A stretch of 64,000 bases of DNA from Pelagibacteraceae bacterium AG-426-L23 (GCA_003213115.1 QCNU01000001.1:124001-188000); one strand, 5' to 3'. Counted from the first letter of the stretch, positions 10,460-21,319 are shown. The notes: a model not told the origin generated them from the letters alone. Program-made: numbers and translations.

Positions 10460-11099
10460 TTCTAAAATTTTTTACGGAGAGTTTATTGGAAGTTGTTTCT
10501 TAGTCATGATTATTGTGGGTTCTGGTATAATGGCACAAAACTTGACTGAAGATATTGCTGTAATGCTAATAGCTAACGCTTTAGCAACTGGCGCAGGATT
10601 ATTTGTTCTGATTACATCAATCGGAGATATTTCAGGAGCACATTTTAATCCAGTAGTAACAATGGCAATGTATCTTACAAAGAAGATTAAAAAAAATTTA
10701 ATTATCATTTATATTTCAGCTCAAATCTCAGGTTGCTTGTTAGGAGTAATGCTTGCAAATTTTATGTTTGAACTACCCGTGATAGAATTGTCACAAAAAG
10801 TAAGGCCAGGAATTAATATTTTTATTGCAGAACTTATTGCTACCTTTGGATTAATTTTTCTGATATTCGGATCTTTAAAGAGTGGTAAACTTGCGGTCGC
10901 CTCATCAGTTGCGACTTATATAACTGCAGGTTACTGGTTTACCTCTTCAACTTCATTTGCAAATCCAGCGGTAGCAATTGCAAGAACTTTTACAGACACA
11001 TTTACTGGAATAAATTACTTAAATACCCCTAGCTATATCATTGCTGAAATTATTGGTGGAATATTAGCTGTCTATTTAATTAAAAAAATTTTTTTATAG
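10449..11099 (+). CDS. MIP/aquaporin family channel, AqpS-like
   Basis: GAHFNPVVTMA and STSFANPAVAIAR half-helix motifs; overlaps arsC. Confidence 0.88.
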   Translation: MRNNSKIFYGEFIGSCFLVMIIVGSGIMAQNLTEDIAVMLIANALATGAGLFVLITSIGDISGAHFNPVVTMAMYLTKKIKKNLIIIYISAQISGCLLGVMLANFMFELPVIELSQKVRPGINIFIAELIATFGLIFLIFGSLKSGKLAVASSVATYITAGYWFTSSTSFANPAVAIARTFTDTFTGINYLNTPSYIIAEIIGGILAVYLIKKIFL

Positions 11100-11230
11100 T
11101 TGGAGGGCAGCCCAAGGTAATATTAATACCTTGGGCTAATTAATTAACAAACAGTCGGGAGACTGATGAACATTTAATAATATAAAAACGCTAAAAAAAT
11201 ATTTAAATTAAGTTAAAGATTTATTAATTT

Positions 11231-12736
11231 TCAAGAATAAATGATATTAGAGTCGACATTCATCTCTCCTGCTAGATTTTTAAGTCTTTTAGTTACTTGT
11301 TTTGAGACTATATCACTATGATTTTTAGGTATTTTCAAAAAAATAGTCTTATTTCTTTTATAAATTTTAAATTCATCTAACAACAACGAAGACATGCTTG
11401 TAAGTGACTCTGCTAACCTTAAAGCAGATCCCACTTGCTTTGAGGAAAAAATCTCCTTGTTATTTAATAAGGTTAGAAACTGATAATTCGGACTATATTT
11501 TAAACTACAATGTCTCCAAAAACTTGCTGATGCAACTTTTACTCTATCTCTATGTTCTAGTTTTAGTAATGGAGTATTTAACACTTCCATAAAAACTAAC
11601 TCTGCTTTTTGAAAAGCTCCTAGGCCCCAATCCATTTTACTTAAGATACAAGCCAAGGTTAGTAATCTTCGATTAAAATATTCGTTGTCTTCAAATAATG
11701 GTGAAATAAAATTAAAATATTTCTCAAAACTCTTTCCATAGTCCCCTTTTTTAAAAGATATACCATCAGTTTTTAATTTGAAAATTTCATCCTCGCTCAT
11801 TCCTTGGTTTATAATTGTATTCATATGCCCCTCTCTTAGTCCACTGATTGAGCAAATAACTTTTGAGGGGCTTGCTACTTCAATTATTTCGTTAAGTATT
11901 ATAGAGCTAAAAGGTAAATAGGGAGTTCTAGATTTAGTAATATATTCCATTGATTTCAAAGATGATTTATTAAATTTTGAAATTCTGTTTAAGTATTTAA
12001 CTGCTGCATTTTTTGAGAGCTTATATTGATGCAAAATATGTAATGGGTGATTTTCTTTAAAGAGATGATATTTAAATAATGATCTCCAAGTCCCTCCTAC
12101 CAAATATATATTTTTAAATTTCTTTTTAGAAAGCCATTTTTCATCTCTTAAACATTTTCTAACATATTTTCCCAAATTTCTTTTTTTTATAATAGGATTA
12201 TTTTCAAGTCTTAATACTCCAAGAGGTAAAGAGGTTGTTTCAAAAATTTGATTGTTAGAAACTCTGGCAAGTTCTAAACTTCCACCTCCTAAATCTGCAA
12301 CAAGTCCATCTACTTCATCAAATCCTACCATTACACCGTTTGCTGATGTTCTTGCTTCTTCCTCGCCAGATAACACTAGTGGTTTTTTATTAAATATTTT
12401 TTCAATTTCTCTTAAAAATTCACTTGCATCAGTGGCCTCTCTAAAAGCTGCTGTAGCAATAATTTCTAAATCTTGAACGTCTGAAATATCTAAAATTTCT
12501 TTAAATCTATTTAGAACTTTTAAAGAACTTTTAATTCCATCAGGATTTAGTTTTTTAGATTTATCTAGATTTTTTCCAAGTTTGCAAACTGCTTTTTCAT
12601 TAAAAACTGGAATTGGAGAAATTTTAAAATTATCGTATATGAGCATTCTTATTGAATTTGATCCAAGATCTATTATGGCTTGCTTAGACTTTTTATTAGA
12701 CTGAAATTTAAAAAGATTTTTTAATTCTGGTTTCAT
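11231..12736 (-). CDS. ppx: Exopolyphosphatase (Ppx/GppA)
   Basis: AIIDLGSNSIRMLIYD; DLGGGSLELARV. Confidence 0.93.
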   Translation of the reverse strand: MKPELKNLFKFQSNKKSKQAIIDLGSNSIRMLIYDNFKISPIPVFNEKAVCKLGKNLDKSKKLNPDGIKSSLKVLNRFKEILDISDVQDLEIIATAAFREATDASEFLREIEKIFNKKPLVLSGEEEARTSANGVMVGFDEVDGLVADLGGGSLELARVSNNQIFETTSLPLGVLRLENNPIIKKRNLGKYVRKCLRDEKWLSKKKFKNIYLVGGTWRSLFKYHLFKENHPLHILHQYKLSKNAAVKYLNRISKFNKSSLKSMEYITKSRTPYLPFSSIILNEIIEVASPSKVICSISGLREGHMNTIINQGMSEDEIFKLKTDGISFKKGDYGKSFEKYFNFISPLFEDNEYFNRRLLTLACILSKMDWGLGAFQKAELVFMEVLNTPLLKLEHRDRVKVASASFWRHCSLKYSPNYQFLTLLNNKEIFSSKQVGSALRLAESLTSMSSLLLDEFKIYKRNKTIFLKIPKNHSDIVSKQVTKRLKNLAGEMNVDSNIIYS

Positions 12737-14859
12737 TTTACCAATCTTAAATTTTTAGGTTTAGCTCTTAAAATTGACTTACCACGACCTGATAAACTTG
12801 GGTTCTTCATGAAATAGGAATGTGCGGAAAAGCCTTTTTCTTGTTCTTTATTATAGTTTCCTAAGCTATCTAAATACCATGTTTCTGATTTATCTTTAAA
12901 GTTGGCTAACATAATTTGATCTAAAATTTGCTCATGCACAGTATTGTTTTCTATCGGAATTATAATTTCAATTCTTCTATCTAAATTTCTAGGCATTAAA
13001 TCTGCAGATGAAATATATACCTGATTCTCTCGAGAAGGCATAGAACTACCATTTGCAAAACAATAAATTCTTGAGTGTTCTAAAAATCTGCCAATAAGGC
13101 TTTTTACTTTTATATTTTCAGATTGACCTTTAACTCCAGGTCTTAAGCAGCATACGCCTCGTACTGATAAGTTTATTTTTACTCCTGCGTTTGAAGCTTC
13201 ATAAAATTTCTTAATAATTCCAGGGTCTACAAGAGAATTCATTTTTGCCCATATTTCTGCAGGTTTTCCTTTACTTGCATTTACAATTTCATTTTCAATT
13301 TTTTCTTCAAAAAAATTCCTACTATTTAATGGAGACATAAAAATTTTATTCAATTTTTTGGGTTTTGCATAACCAGTTACATAATTGAAAAATTTTTCAA
13401 CATCTTTGGCCAAGTCTTGATTAGAGCTAAACAGTGATAAGTCAGTATAAATTTTTGCGTTAATTGGATGATAGTTTCCTGTGCCTAAGTGAACATAGCT
13501 TCGCGTTTTTGCTCCTTCTTTTCTTAAAACTAAACTTGCCTTTGCATGCGTTTTGTATTTTGCGAATCCGTAAACAATTTGAACGCCAGCTTTCTCTAGT
13601 TTCCTAGATAATTCAATATTAGCTTCCTCATCAAATCGAGCTTTTATTTCTATTACGGCTGTAACAACTTTTCCGTTTTCTGCTGCTCTACTTAGTGCTT
13701 TTACGATAGGAGAGTCAGGTGTGGTTCGATACAAAGTTTGTTTGATACCGATAACTTTGGGATCTTTTGCTGCAGCTTCTAAAAATTGAATTACTACATC
13801 AAAAGTTTCAAAAGGGTGGTGTACAACAAAATCTTTACTTCTTATAGCTGAAAAAAATTTATCATCAAATTCCTTCAATCTTTCAACTTCTCTAGGATTA
13901 AACTTTTTAAATCTCAGCTTTGGATCTTTCTTTTTACAAATTTCATCTATATCTTGTATTCCAACCAATCCTTCAACCTCATAAATATGATCTTCATCCA
14001 TTTTAAATTTTTTTGAAATAAAATTTAAAAGGTTTTTATTTGAATTAGTGAGTACTTCAAGTTTAACTACGTTTCCCCTTCTTCTTTTCTTAATTGCTTT
14101 TTCAAAATATCTCACAAGATCAGCAGCTTCATCATCTATTTCAATTTCGCTGTCTCTAATTATTTTAAACTGCAAACTTGCCTCGATATTATGGTCTGGA
14201 AATATTTCATTTGCAAATTTACAAATTACGTCATCAATTGTGACAAATTCATTTATTGTTTCAGAATTGTTTAGAGATATAAATTTTGGAAGTGCTCTTG
14301 GTATAACTATAATTGCGTTTAGTTCTCTTTTTTTTTTAATTCTGCTCATTCTTAATAAGATTGCTTGGCCTTTATTTGGTATAAAAGGAAAGGGATGTGA
14401 TGGGTCGATGGCAGTAGGTGTTATTATAGGATAAATTGTTTCCTGAAAATATTCTCTTAGATACATAAGATCCTTCTTATTTAGTTCTGACATTTTTCGA
14501 ATGAAAATTTTTTCTTTTGATAGCTCTTTTTTCAACTCTAGGAACGCTTCGTTTTGCTTCTTTAATAGATCTTTAGTTTTTAATACGACCCCGTTTAATT
14601 GATCCTCTGCAGTTAATCCATCTGCGCTTAATTCGTCAAAACCATCTTTAATTTGATTAAAAAGTCCAGCGACTCTTACCATAAAAAATTCATCTAAATT
14701 TGTACCTGCGATTGATAAAAATTTTACTCTTTCAAATAGAGGATTTGTTTTATCTTTTGACTCTTCTAAAACACGATCATTAAACTGAAGCCAAGATAAT
14801 TCTCTGTTTATGAGTAGATTGCTAATATTAGCGTTTTCTGAAAATGATGCTTTCGACAT
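12733..14859 (-). CDS. ppk1: Polyphosphate kinase 1
   Basis: NRELSWLQFNDRVLEE; HLGTGNYHPINAKIYTDLSLF; SSADLMPRNLDRRIE. Confidence 0.97.
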   Translation of the reverse strand: MSKASFSENANISNLLINRELSWLQFNDRVLEESKDKTNPLFERVKFLSIAGTNLDEFFMVRVAGLFNQIKDGFDELSADGLTAEDQLNGVVLKTKDLLKKQNEAFLELKKELSKEKIFIRKMSELNKKDLMYLREYFQETIYPIITPTAIDPSHPFPFIPNKGQAILLRMSRIKKKRELNAIIVIPRALPKFISLNNSETINEFVTIDDVICKFANEIFPDHNIEASLQFKIIRDSEIEIDDEAADLVRYFEKAIKKRRRGNVVKLEVLTNSNKNLLNFISKKFKMDEDHIYEVEGLVGIQDIDEICKKKDPKLRFKKFNPREVERLKEFDDKFFSAIRSKDFVVHHPFETFDVVIQFLEAAAKDPKVIGIKQTLYRTTPDSPIVKALSRAAENGKVVTAVIEIKARFDEEANIELSRKLEKAGVQIVYGFAKYKTHAKASLVLRKEGAKTRSYVHLGTGNYHPINAKIYTDLSLFSSNQDLAKDVEKFFNYVTGYAKPKKLNKIFMSPLNSRNFFEEKIENEIVNASKGKPAEIWAKMNSLVDPGIIKKFYEASNAGVKINLSVRGVCCLRPGVKGQSENIKVKSLIGRFLEHSRIYCFANGSSMPSRENQVYISSADLMPRNLDRRIEIIIPIENNTVHEQILDQIMLANFKDKSETWYLDSLGNYNKEQEKGFSAHSYFMKNPSLSGRGKSILRAKPKNLRLVK

Positions 14860-14881
14860 ATATAAATGTTAAATTAAAAAT

Positions 14882-15406
14882 ATGTTTAAATTATATGCGA
14901 TGAGACACGCTAAATCTAGTTGGGATTTTCCAGATTTAGATGATCATGACAGGCCATTGAATAAAAGAGGGGTAAATTCAGCAAAATTAATTTGTGAATT
15001 TTTTATTAAAAAGAAATTAAAATTTGATTTAGTTTATTGCTCGTCCTCTAAAAGGACAATACAAACATTAAATATATTGTCAGAAAAAATCAGTTTTAAG
15101 AAAATTATTAAAAAAAAAGCGCTTTATCATGCTAGTGAGGATGAAATTATTCATATCTTAAAACAAACAGTTGATAATTATAAAACTTTACTTTTAATCA
15201 ATCATGAACCTTCAATTAGTGAACTCATAAATCGAATCTGTCTTAAAAAAAACTCTGATCAATTTGAAAATTTAAAAAGAAAATTTCCTACTGCAGCCGT
15301 TGCTGAAGTAAGTTTTAATTTCAATGATTGGAAGAAGTTATCAAAAGTTAAAGGAAAATTAATATCATTTATAAAGCCAAAAGATCTTCAAGCATCTAAG
15401 GAATAG
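14882..15406 (+). CDS. Histidine phosphatase, SixA-like
   Basis: YAMRHAKSSWDFPDLDDHDRPLNKRG. Confidence 0.88.
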   Translation: MFKLYAMRHAKSSWDFPDLDDHDRPLNKRGVNSAKLICEFFIKKKLKFDLVYCSSSKRTIQTLNILSEKISFKKIIKKKALYHASEDEIIHILKQTVDNYKTLLLINHEPSISELINRICLKKNSDQFENLKRKFPTAAVAEVSFNFNDWKKLSKVKGKLISFIKPKDLQASKE

Positions 15407-16071
15407 CCAGCAGATCTTACTGTTCTGATAAGATCTTTTTTGCCATCAATATTTATTGCTTTTCTTAGTCTTCTTATATGAACATCTATAGTTCTGGACC
15501 CCACATAAATATCATCTCCCCATACAGAATTTAGAAGTTGCTCACGCGAATATACTCTTTTTGGATTCTTTATTAAAAAATCAATTAGTTTAAATTCTGT
15601 AGGACCAACTGTGACTTGTTTATCTGCTCTATAAACTCTTCGTTGAACTCTATCTACTTTTAGATCCTCAAATACTACAACATCAGCGGCAACACTTGGT
15701 TTAGATCTCTTTAATAAAGCGTTAACTCTTGCAATAAGTTCTTTTTGGCTGAATGGCTTAGTTACGTAGTCATCAGCTCCTGTTTCAAATCCTTTCAGTT
15801 TGTCTTCCTCTTCACCTTTGGCTGTTAACATAATGATTGGGATATTTTTGTGAAGATTGCTTCTTTTCAAATTTTTACAGACTTCAACACCTGAAATATC
15901 TGGTAACATCCAATCTAATAAAATTAAATCAGGATTTTTTTCCTTTATATTTCTAATAGCGTCTTCTCCATTGACTGCATAATCAACTTTGTGACCCTCT
16001 TTTTCTAAATTGTATTTAAGCAAAGTTACGATGGGCATTTCATCTTCAACTATGAATAAATTTGCCCTCAT
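15388..16071 (-). CDS. phoB: Phosphate regulon response regulator PhoB
   Basis: Receiver + OmpR-type winged helix; phosphate cluster. Confidence 0.94.
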   Translation of the reverse strand: MRANLFIVEDEMPIVTLLKYNLEKEGHKVDYAVNGEDAIRNIKEKNPDLILLDWMLPDISGVEVCKNLKRSNLHKNIPIIMLTAKGEEEDKLKGFETGADDYVTKPFSQKELIARVNALLKRSKPSVAADVVVFEDLKVDRVQRRVYRADKQVTVGPTEFKLIDFLIKNPKRVYSREQLLNSVWGDDIYVGSRTIDVHIRRLRKAINIDGKKDLIRTVRSAGYSLDA

Positions 16072-16751
16072 TATCCCTTTGGTCGTTCTCCCTCTAAATA
16101 ATTTCCTGTAACCAGAAAATAAACTTGCTCTGCAATATTGGTTGCATGATCTCCAATCCTCTCAATATTTTTAAGCATGAAAAGTAGTTGGGTTACTTTT
16201 TGTATATCGTTTTTATTTTTTTCTAAATGCTTTATTGCAATTTCCATATTAGCATTAGTCATTTGATCTATTTCTTCATCAGAATTCCAAACATTTTCTG
16301 CTGTATCTTTAGCTCTATGTAAATACGAATTTAAAACTGCATTGACTTGTTTTGATGCTTTTAAACCAGCTATTTCGAAATTTTTAGTTATATCATTAGG
16401 TAAATCAGTTCCAATTTTAGTTAATCGTTTTGAGATGTTTTTTGCTAAATCACCAATTCTCTCTAAGTCTGAAGAAACTTTTAAAGCAACAACTGTCTCT
16501 CTTAAATCAATTGCCATAGGTTGCCTTAAGGCAATCAAATTTACAACTTGCTCTTCTATATTTAATTCATACTTATCGATTAATTCATCATCTTTAATAG
16601 ATTTTTCTGCTAAGCTAATATCTTTTTTAACTAAAGATTGAATGGAGTTTTCTAGCTGTTTCTCAACACCCGCTCCCATTTTCACTATTGTATCTTTTAA
16701 CAACTGAAGTTGCTCTTCGTAAGATTTTACTATGTGCGGTTTTTCACTCAT
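16071..16751 (-). CDS. phoU: Phosphate uptake regulator PhoU
   Basis: PhoU repeats RIGDLAKNI / RIGDHATNIAE; pst cluster. Confidence 0.95.
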   Translation of the reverse strand: MSEKPHIVKSYEEQLQLLKDTIVKMGAGVEKQLENSIQSLVKKDISLAEKSIKDDELIDKYELNIEEQVVNLIALRQPMAIDLRETVVALKVSSDLERIGDLAKNISKRLTKIGTDLPNDITKNFEIAGLKASKQVNAVLNSYLHRAKDTAENVWNSDEEIDQMTNANMEIAIKHLEKNKNDIQKVTQLLFMLKNIERIGDHATNIAEQVYFLVTGNYLEGERPKG

Positions 16752-17506
16752 TAACCAAACCTCCCTGTAATGTAATCCTGAGTTTGTTGTTTGTCAGGAT
16801 TTTTAAATATTTTATCTGTTGATCCAAATTCTATAAGTTTTCCCAAATGAAAGAAACCTGTTTTTTGAGATACCCTAGCTGCTTGTGACATTGAGTGGGT
16901 AACTATTACAATTGTGACCTCTTTTTTAAGATCATCAATAAGTTCTTCAATTTGAGCTGTTGCTATTGGGTCAAGCGCTGAACATGGTTCGTCCATAAGA
17001 ATCACTTCTGGGCTTACAGATATAGCTCTTGCAATACATAGTCGTTGCTGTTGACCGCCTGATAAACCAGTTCCGATTTCATCAAGTCTATCTTTAACTT
17101 CGTTCCACAGGGCAGCTTTTTTCAAACTTGTTTCAACTATTTGATCCATTTCTTCTTTGCTCTGTGCAATACCGTGAATAGTAGGCCCATAAGCTACATT
17201 TTCATAAATTGTTTTAGGGAACGGATTGGGTTTTTGAAAAACCATACCAACGTTTTCCCTAAGTCTCACAACATCTAATTTTCTTGAGTTCAGTTCTAGG
17301 TTGTCCATTTTAATACTGCCTTCAACTCTACAAATATCTATAACATCGTTCATTCTGTTCAAGCATCTTAAGAAAGTAGACTTTCCACACCCAGATGGCC
17401 CAATTAAAGCTGTAACTTCTTTTTCTGCTATATCTATAGAGACATCAAATAATGCCTGTTTAGATCCGTAATATACATTTACATTTTCCGCTTTTATTTT
17501 ACTCAT
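16751..17506 (-). CDS. pstB: Phosphate ABC transporter ATPase
   Basis: [48 protein letters not shown]. Confidence 0.97.
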   Translation of the reverse strand: MSKIKAENVNVYYGSKQALFDVSIDIAEKEVTALIGPSGCGKSTFLRCLNRMNDVIDICRVEGSIKMDNLELNSRKLDVVRLRENVGMVFQKPNPFPKTIYENVAYGPTIHGIAQSKEEMDQIVETSLKKAALWNEVKDRLDEIGTGLSGGQQQRLCIARAISVSPEVILMDEPCSALDPIATAQIEELIDDLKKEVTIVIVTHSMSQAARVSQKTGFFHLGKLIEFGSTDKIFKNPDKQQTQDYITGRFG

Positions 17507-18802
17507 TTAACTCCATTTCTTTTCAAATTTGTGTCTAACTATTTGAGCTGCCAAGTTCATTAAAATTAAAAAAGCTAGAAGCACCATAATACATGCGGAT
17601 ACTTTTTCAACAAAACCTCTCTCAGCACTTTCTGACCATATATATATCTGTACTGGTAAACTTGCAGCAGGATCAACTGGCGTGCCAGGAATTGTATTCA
17701 CAAAAGCAACCATTCCAATTAAAATTAAAGGAGCTGTTTCTCCTAAAGCTTGAGCTAAGCCAATTATCGTTCCAGATAAAGTTCCAGGCATTGATAGTGG
17801 CACAGTATGATGCATGGTCGTTTGCATATTGCTTGCACCCATCGCTAAAGCAGCTTCTCTTATACTTGGAGGAACAGCTTTTAAAGAGGCTCTTGCAGCA
17901 ATAATTATTGTTGGTAATGTCATAAGTGACAGAGTAATTCCTCCAACAAGTGGTGTCGATCTTGGTAAATTAAAAACTGCTAATAAAATACCCAGACCCA
18001 GCAAACCAAATACTATAGATGGAACGGCTGCTAAATTGTTAATGTTTACTTCTATAAAATCTGTAAATTTATTTTTTGGTGCAAATTCCTCGAGATAAAT
18101 TGCAGCTAGCACTGCAACAGGAAATGAAAATGCTAAACACACTAATATACTAAAAACTGTTCCCATAAACGAGCTAGCTATACCTGCTAGTTCTGCCTCT
18201 CTTGAGTCAGGATTTGTAAAAAAACTAATGTTAAACTCTGATAAAATATCTCCTCTCTCATTAAGCATATCGTAAATCTGCAGCTGATAATCATTTACTC
18301 TTCTATTCTTTTCAGGGATATCTCTTGGATAATTTCCCTTATGAACTTGATCAATATCATCAGAAGCTGTTAATTTTATAGGTACTATTTTACCTAGAAA
18401 GTCTGGATTTTTTAAAAGTAGATCTTTAACTTCTGTCTCATATTTATACGAAACCATTTGAATCAGTTGACGATCCTCTTCTTCAGGAAGTCCAGGATCT
18501 AATGAGGTCATAGCTTTGTAAGCAACATCATAGTAGTCTGCATTTTCTAAATCATCTTTTGATGGACTTTCTGCATCGATTAAAAGCAATTCTTTATCAT
18601 AATGAACTTCGGTTACTATCCAAGTTTTTTGGAAAGCTGAGTAACCTTTTGAAAATATTTGAAACATAAAAACTGCTAAAAAGGTTAAAGCTAATCCTAT
18701 AGCTATTTTGCCATACCATTGAAATCTTCTTTCAGCGTTATATCTTTTTTTTAAAAAATTTTTCTTAAAATTATTCATATTTTTCCCTATATTTTTTAAC
18801 AA
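17507..18802 (-). CDS. pstA: Phosphate ABC transporter permease PstA
   Basis: C-terminal PstA permease; EAALAMGASNMQTTMHHTVPLSMPGTLSG. Confidence 0.95.
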   Translation of the reverse strand: MLKNIGKNMNNFKKNFLKKRYNAERRFQWYGKIAIGLALTFLAVFMFQIFSKGYSAFQKTWIVTEVHYDKELLLIDAESPSKDDLENADYYDVAYKAMTSLDPGLPEEEDRQLIQMVSYKYETEVKDLLLKNPDFLGKIVPIKLTASDDIDQVHKGNYPRDIPEKNRRVNDYQLQIYDMLNERGDILSEFNISFFTNPDSREAELAGIASSFMGTVFSILVCLAFSFPVAVLAAIYLEEFAPKNKFTDFIEVNINNLAAVPSIVFGLLGLGILLAVFNLPRSTPLVGGITLSLMTLPTIIIAARASLKAVPPSIREAALAMGASNMQTTMHHTVPLSMPGTLSGTIIGLAQALGETAPLILIGMVAFVNTIPGTPVDPAASLPVQIYIWSESAERGFVEKVSACIMVLLAFLILMNLAAQIVRHKFEKKWS

Positions 18803-20147
18803 CTGAAAGAGCGATTACATTTAAAAATAAAGTTACTATAAATAAAGATATTCCCAAGGCAAAAGCTGATTGAGTTTTTGGATCTCCAAATTGTTGATCT
18901 CCAATTAAAATTACTACAATTTGTGCCGTAATGGTTGAAGTTGACTCAAGAGGATTCATTGTAAGATTAGCCGCTAGTCCTGAAGCCATTACAACAATCA
19001 TTGTTTCTCCCACCGCTCTCGATACCGCTAAAAGTATCGAACCTACGATACCAGGTAAAGCTGCCGGAAAAATTACTTTTTTTACAGTTTCAGATTTTGT
19101 TGCGCCCATTGCGTAACTTCCATCTCTTAAATTTTGCGGTACTGCTGTTATAACGTCATCGCTTAGACTTGAGATAAAAGGAATTATCATTACTCCCATA
19201 ACTGCTCCTGCAGCTAAAGCGCTCTCCGATGAAACTTCTAAACCCATAGCGTTACCTATTTCTTTAACAAAAGGACCGACGGTTAAAGCTGCAAAAAAAC
19301 CGTATACCACTGTTGGAATACCAGCTAAAATCTCAATAATAGGTTTCGCATATTTTCTCACGCCTCTTCCAGCATACTCAGATAGATATATCCCGCTTAA
19401 CAAACCTATGGGGATGGCGACACACATTGCAATAAAAGCAATAAAAAAAGTTCCAGCAAATAAAGGCACAGCTCCGAAAGCATCCTTCATTAATTCAGGA
19501 TCTGGCTGGCCATCTCTTACAAAAGTTTTAGCGGGATACCAATGTGTTCCAAATATAAAGTCAAAAATTTTTACTGCTTGAAAAAATCTAATCGCTTCAA
19601 ATAAAAGTGAAAAAATTATTCCGATTGTAACTAAAACTGCGCCTAATGATGCAGCAAATAACACCCATTTAAGAAAAATTTCTACTGGTTCTCTCATTCG
19701 ATCATTTTTCTGAACAGATCTATATGCAAAACTCAGAGAGAAAATTAAAATTGCTAAAATAATTGCTACTTTAGCACTGTTGGCTATTCCTTTTAATTGA
19801 ATATACTTATTAGCAGACTCATCTAAAAAATTAGTAATATTTCCCGTGTAAGTTCCTGCGGCTAATGCCTTAACTTTTGTGTAAATAAGCTGAAGCTCAT
19901 TTTTAGTTAAATTTTGGTCGGTGTAATCTTGTAAAATAAATGTTTTAACTATTGATGGTTCAAAAACTGACCATAGGACAAAAATTATTAATGCTGGTGC
20001 AGCACACCATGCAGCTAAATAATATCCATAAAATTTTGGTAATGCCGTAAGTCTTTGTGATGATTGAATAACTAGAGCTTTTTTTCTACCGAAATAATAA
20101 CTTGTGAAAGCTAAGAGAATAATAAAAGTTACAAGTATTAAATTCAT
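18771..20147 (-). CDS. pstC: Phosphate ABC transporter permease PstC
   Basis: Permease signature DGSYAMGATKSETVKKVIFPAALPGIVGSI. Confidence 0.95.
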   Translation of the reverse strand: MNLILVTFIILLAFTSYYFGRKKALVIQSSQRLTALPKFYGYYLAAWCAAPALIIFVLWSVFEPSIVKTFILQDYTDQNLTKNELQLIYTKVKALAAGTYTGNITNFLDESANKYIQLKGIANSAKVAIILAILIFSLSFAYRSVQKNDRMREPVEIFLKWVLFAASLGAVLVTIGIIFSLLFEAIRFFQAVKIFDFIFGTHWYPAKTFVRDGQPDPELMKDAFGAVPLFAGTFFIAFIAMCVAIPIGLLSGIYLSEYAGRGVRKYAKPIIEILAGIPTVVYGFFAALTVGPFVKEIGNAMGLEVSSESALAAGAVMGVMIIPFISSLSDDVITAVPQNLRDGSYAMGATKSETVKKVIFPAALPGIVGSILLAVSRAVGETMIVVMASGLAANLTMNPLESTSTITAQIVVILIGDQQFGDPKTQSAFALGISLFIVTLFLNVIALSVVKKYREKYE

Positions 20148-20162
20148 AATGAGCTTCCAGAG

Positions 20163-20193
20163 ATAAAAAGGGGGTAAAATACCCCCTTTTTTG
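20163..20193 (-). terminator. Hairpin attenuator/terminator between pstS and pstC
   Basis: AAAAGGGGGTA-AAA-TACCCCCTTTT with T-tract on the minus strand. Confidence 0.8.
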
Positions 20194-20207
20194 TTTAATT
20201 GATACTA

Positions 20208-21212
20208 CTACTTCTTAGCAGGCATGTTAACTAACTTCGTAGCGTTAGTTCTAGATGTTTTGTATAACTTGCCATCTAGAGGTACTAGCCCGATATCAGT
20301 TAAGTAACCTTTTTTACCCATAGCTTTTTTACTTGTGAACTCTTTTATAAATTCATGTAAGCCAGGTACAACGCCCACGTGAGCTTTTTTCACGTAGAAG
20401 AATAAAGGTCTTGCAACTGCGTAACTGTAATCTTGAATCGAAGATAGACTTGGTTGACCACCTTCAATGCTTGCAGCTTGCAATTTATCTTTTGCAGCTA
20501 AGAAATAACTGAAACCAAAGAAACCGAACATTTCTTTGTCCGCAGTTAATTTTTGAATAATAAGTGAGTCGTTTTCACCTACCTCAATTACCGCACCATC
20601 TTCTCTTAACGCTTTGTATTTAGCGCCAGCTTTTTTTGAAGCATCATCGATACCTTTTTTCATTACTAATGAATTCCAAGCATCTCTTGTTCCTGATGTT
20701 CCTGGAGGTACCATAACTTTGATAGGGTAGTTTGGTAATGATGAGTCGATATCACTCCAATTTTTATATGGATTTGGTACTAACGCACCATCTTTAGCAA
20801 CTTCTTTTGCTAATGCTGCCCATAAATGTTTTTTTGTAAAGTTTACTGGTTTAGCATCTTTAGAATAAGCTAACGTTATTCCATCGTTACCAACTGTAAT
20901 TTCTACAATTTCTTCAACACCATTTTTTTGACATAGCGCATACTCTTTAGCCTTCATAGCTCTAGATGCATTTGTTACGTCTGGGTGCTCTGTACCAACT
21001 CCGGCACAGAATAATTTAGCTCCACCACCTGTTCCTGTTGACTCGATCACTGGTGTTTTAAATTTACCAGACGAACCAAATCTTTCAGCAACGATTGTTG
21101 CATACGGGAATACAGTTGAAGAACCAACGATTTTAATCTGATCTCTAGCTTGAGCAGAAGTTACAACTAACATTGCAACTAATGAAGCTAAAGCGATTGA
21201 TAGTTTTCTCAT
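20208..21212 (-). CDS. pstS: Periplasmic phosphate-binding protein PstS
   Basis: Signal peptide; IKIVGSSTVFPYA; ESTGTGGGAKLFCAGVG; heads pst operon. Confidence 0.95.
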   Translation of the reverse strand: MRKLSIALASLVAMLVVTSAQARDQIKIVGSSTVFPYATIVAERFGSSGKFKTPVIESTGTGGGAKLFCAGVGTEHPDVTNASRAMKAKEYALCQKNGVEEIVEITVGNDGITLAYSKDAKPVNFTKKHLWAALAKEVAKDGALVPNPYKNWSDIDSSLPNYPIKVMVPPGTSGTRDAWNSLVMKKGIDDASKKAGAKYKALREDGAVIEVGENDSLIIQKLTADKEMFGFFGFSYFLAAKDKLQAASIEGGQPSLSSIQDYSYAVARPLFFYVKKAHVGVVPGLHEFIKEFTSKKAMGKKGYLTDIGLVPLDGKLYKTSRTNATKLVNMPAKK

Positions 21213-21276
21213 TGTTTATCCTTTCATTTATTAATTAATTAACAAACATTGGACTTATAGAGTTTAAAGGACTCTT

Positions 21277-21298
21277 TAATATTACAGATGTGTTACAA
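21277..21298 (-). promoter_or_regulatory. Putative Pho box upstream of pstS
   Basis: Minus strand TTGTAACACAT-CTGTAATATTA: two 11-nt repeats resembling CTGTNAY half-sites. Confidence 0.72.
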
Positions 21299-21319
21299 AT
21301 TGGTTAAAATGATAACTTT

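Noticed and set aside
11141-21249. Shared string TTAATTAATTAACAAACA near 11141 and 21228
   Set aside because: Low-complexity AT sequence; likely chance in this composition
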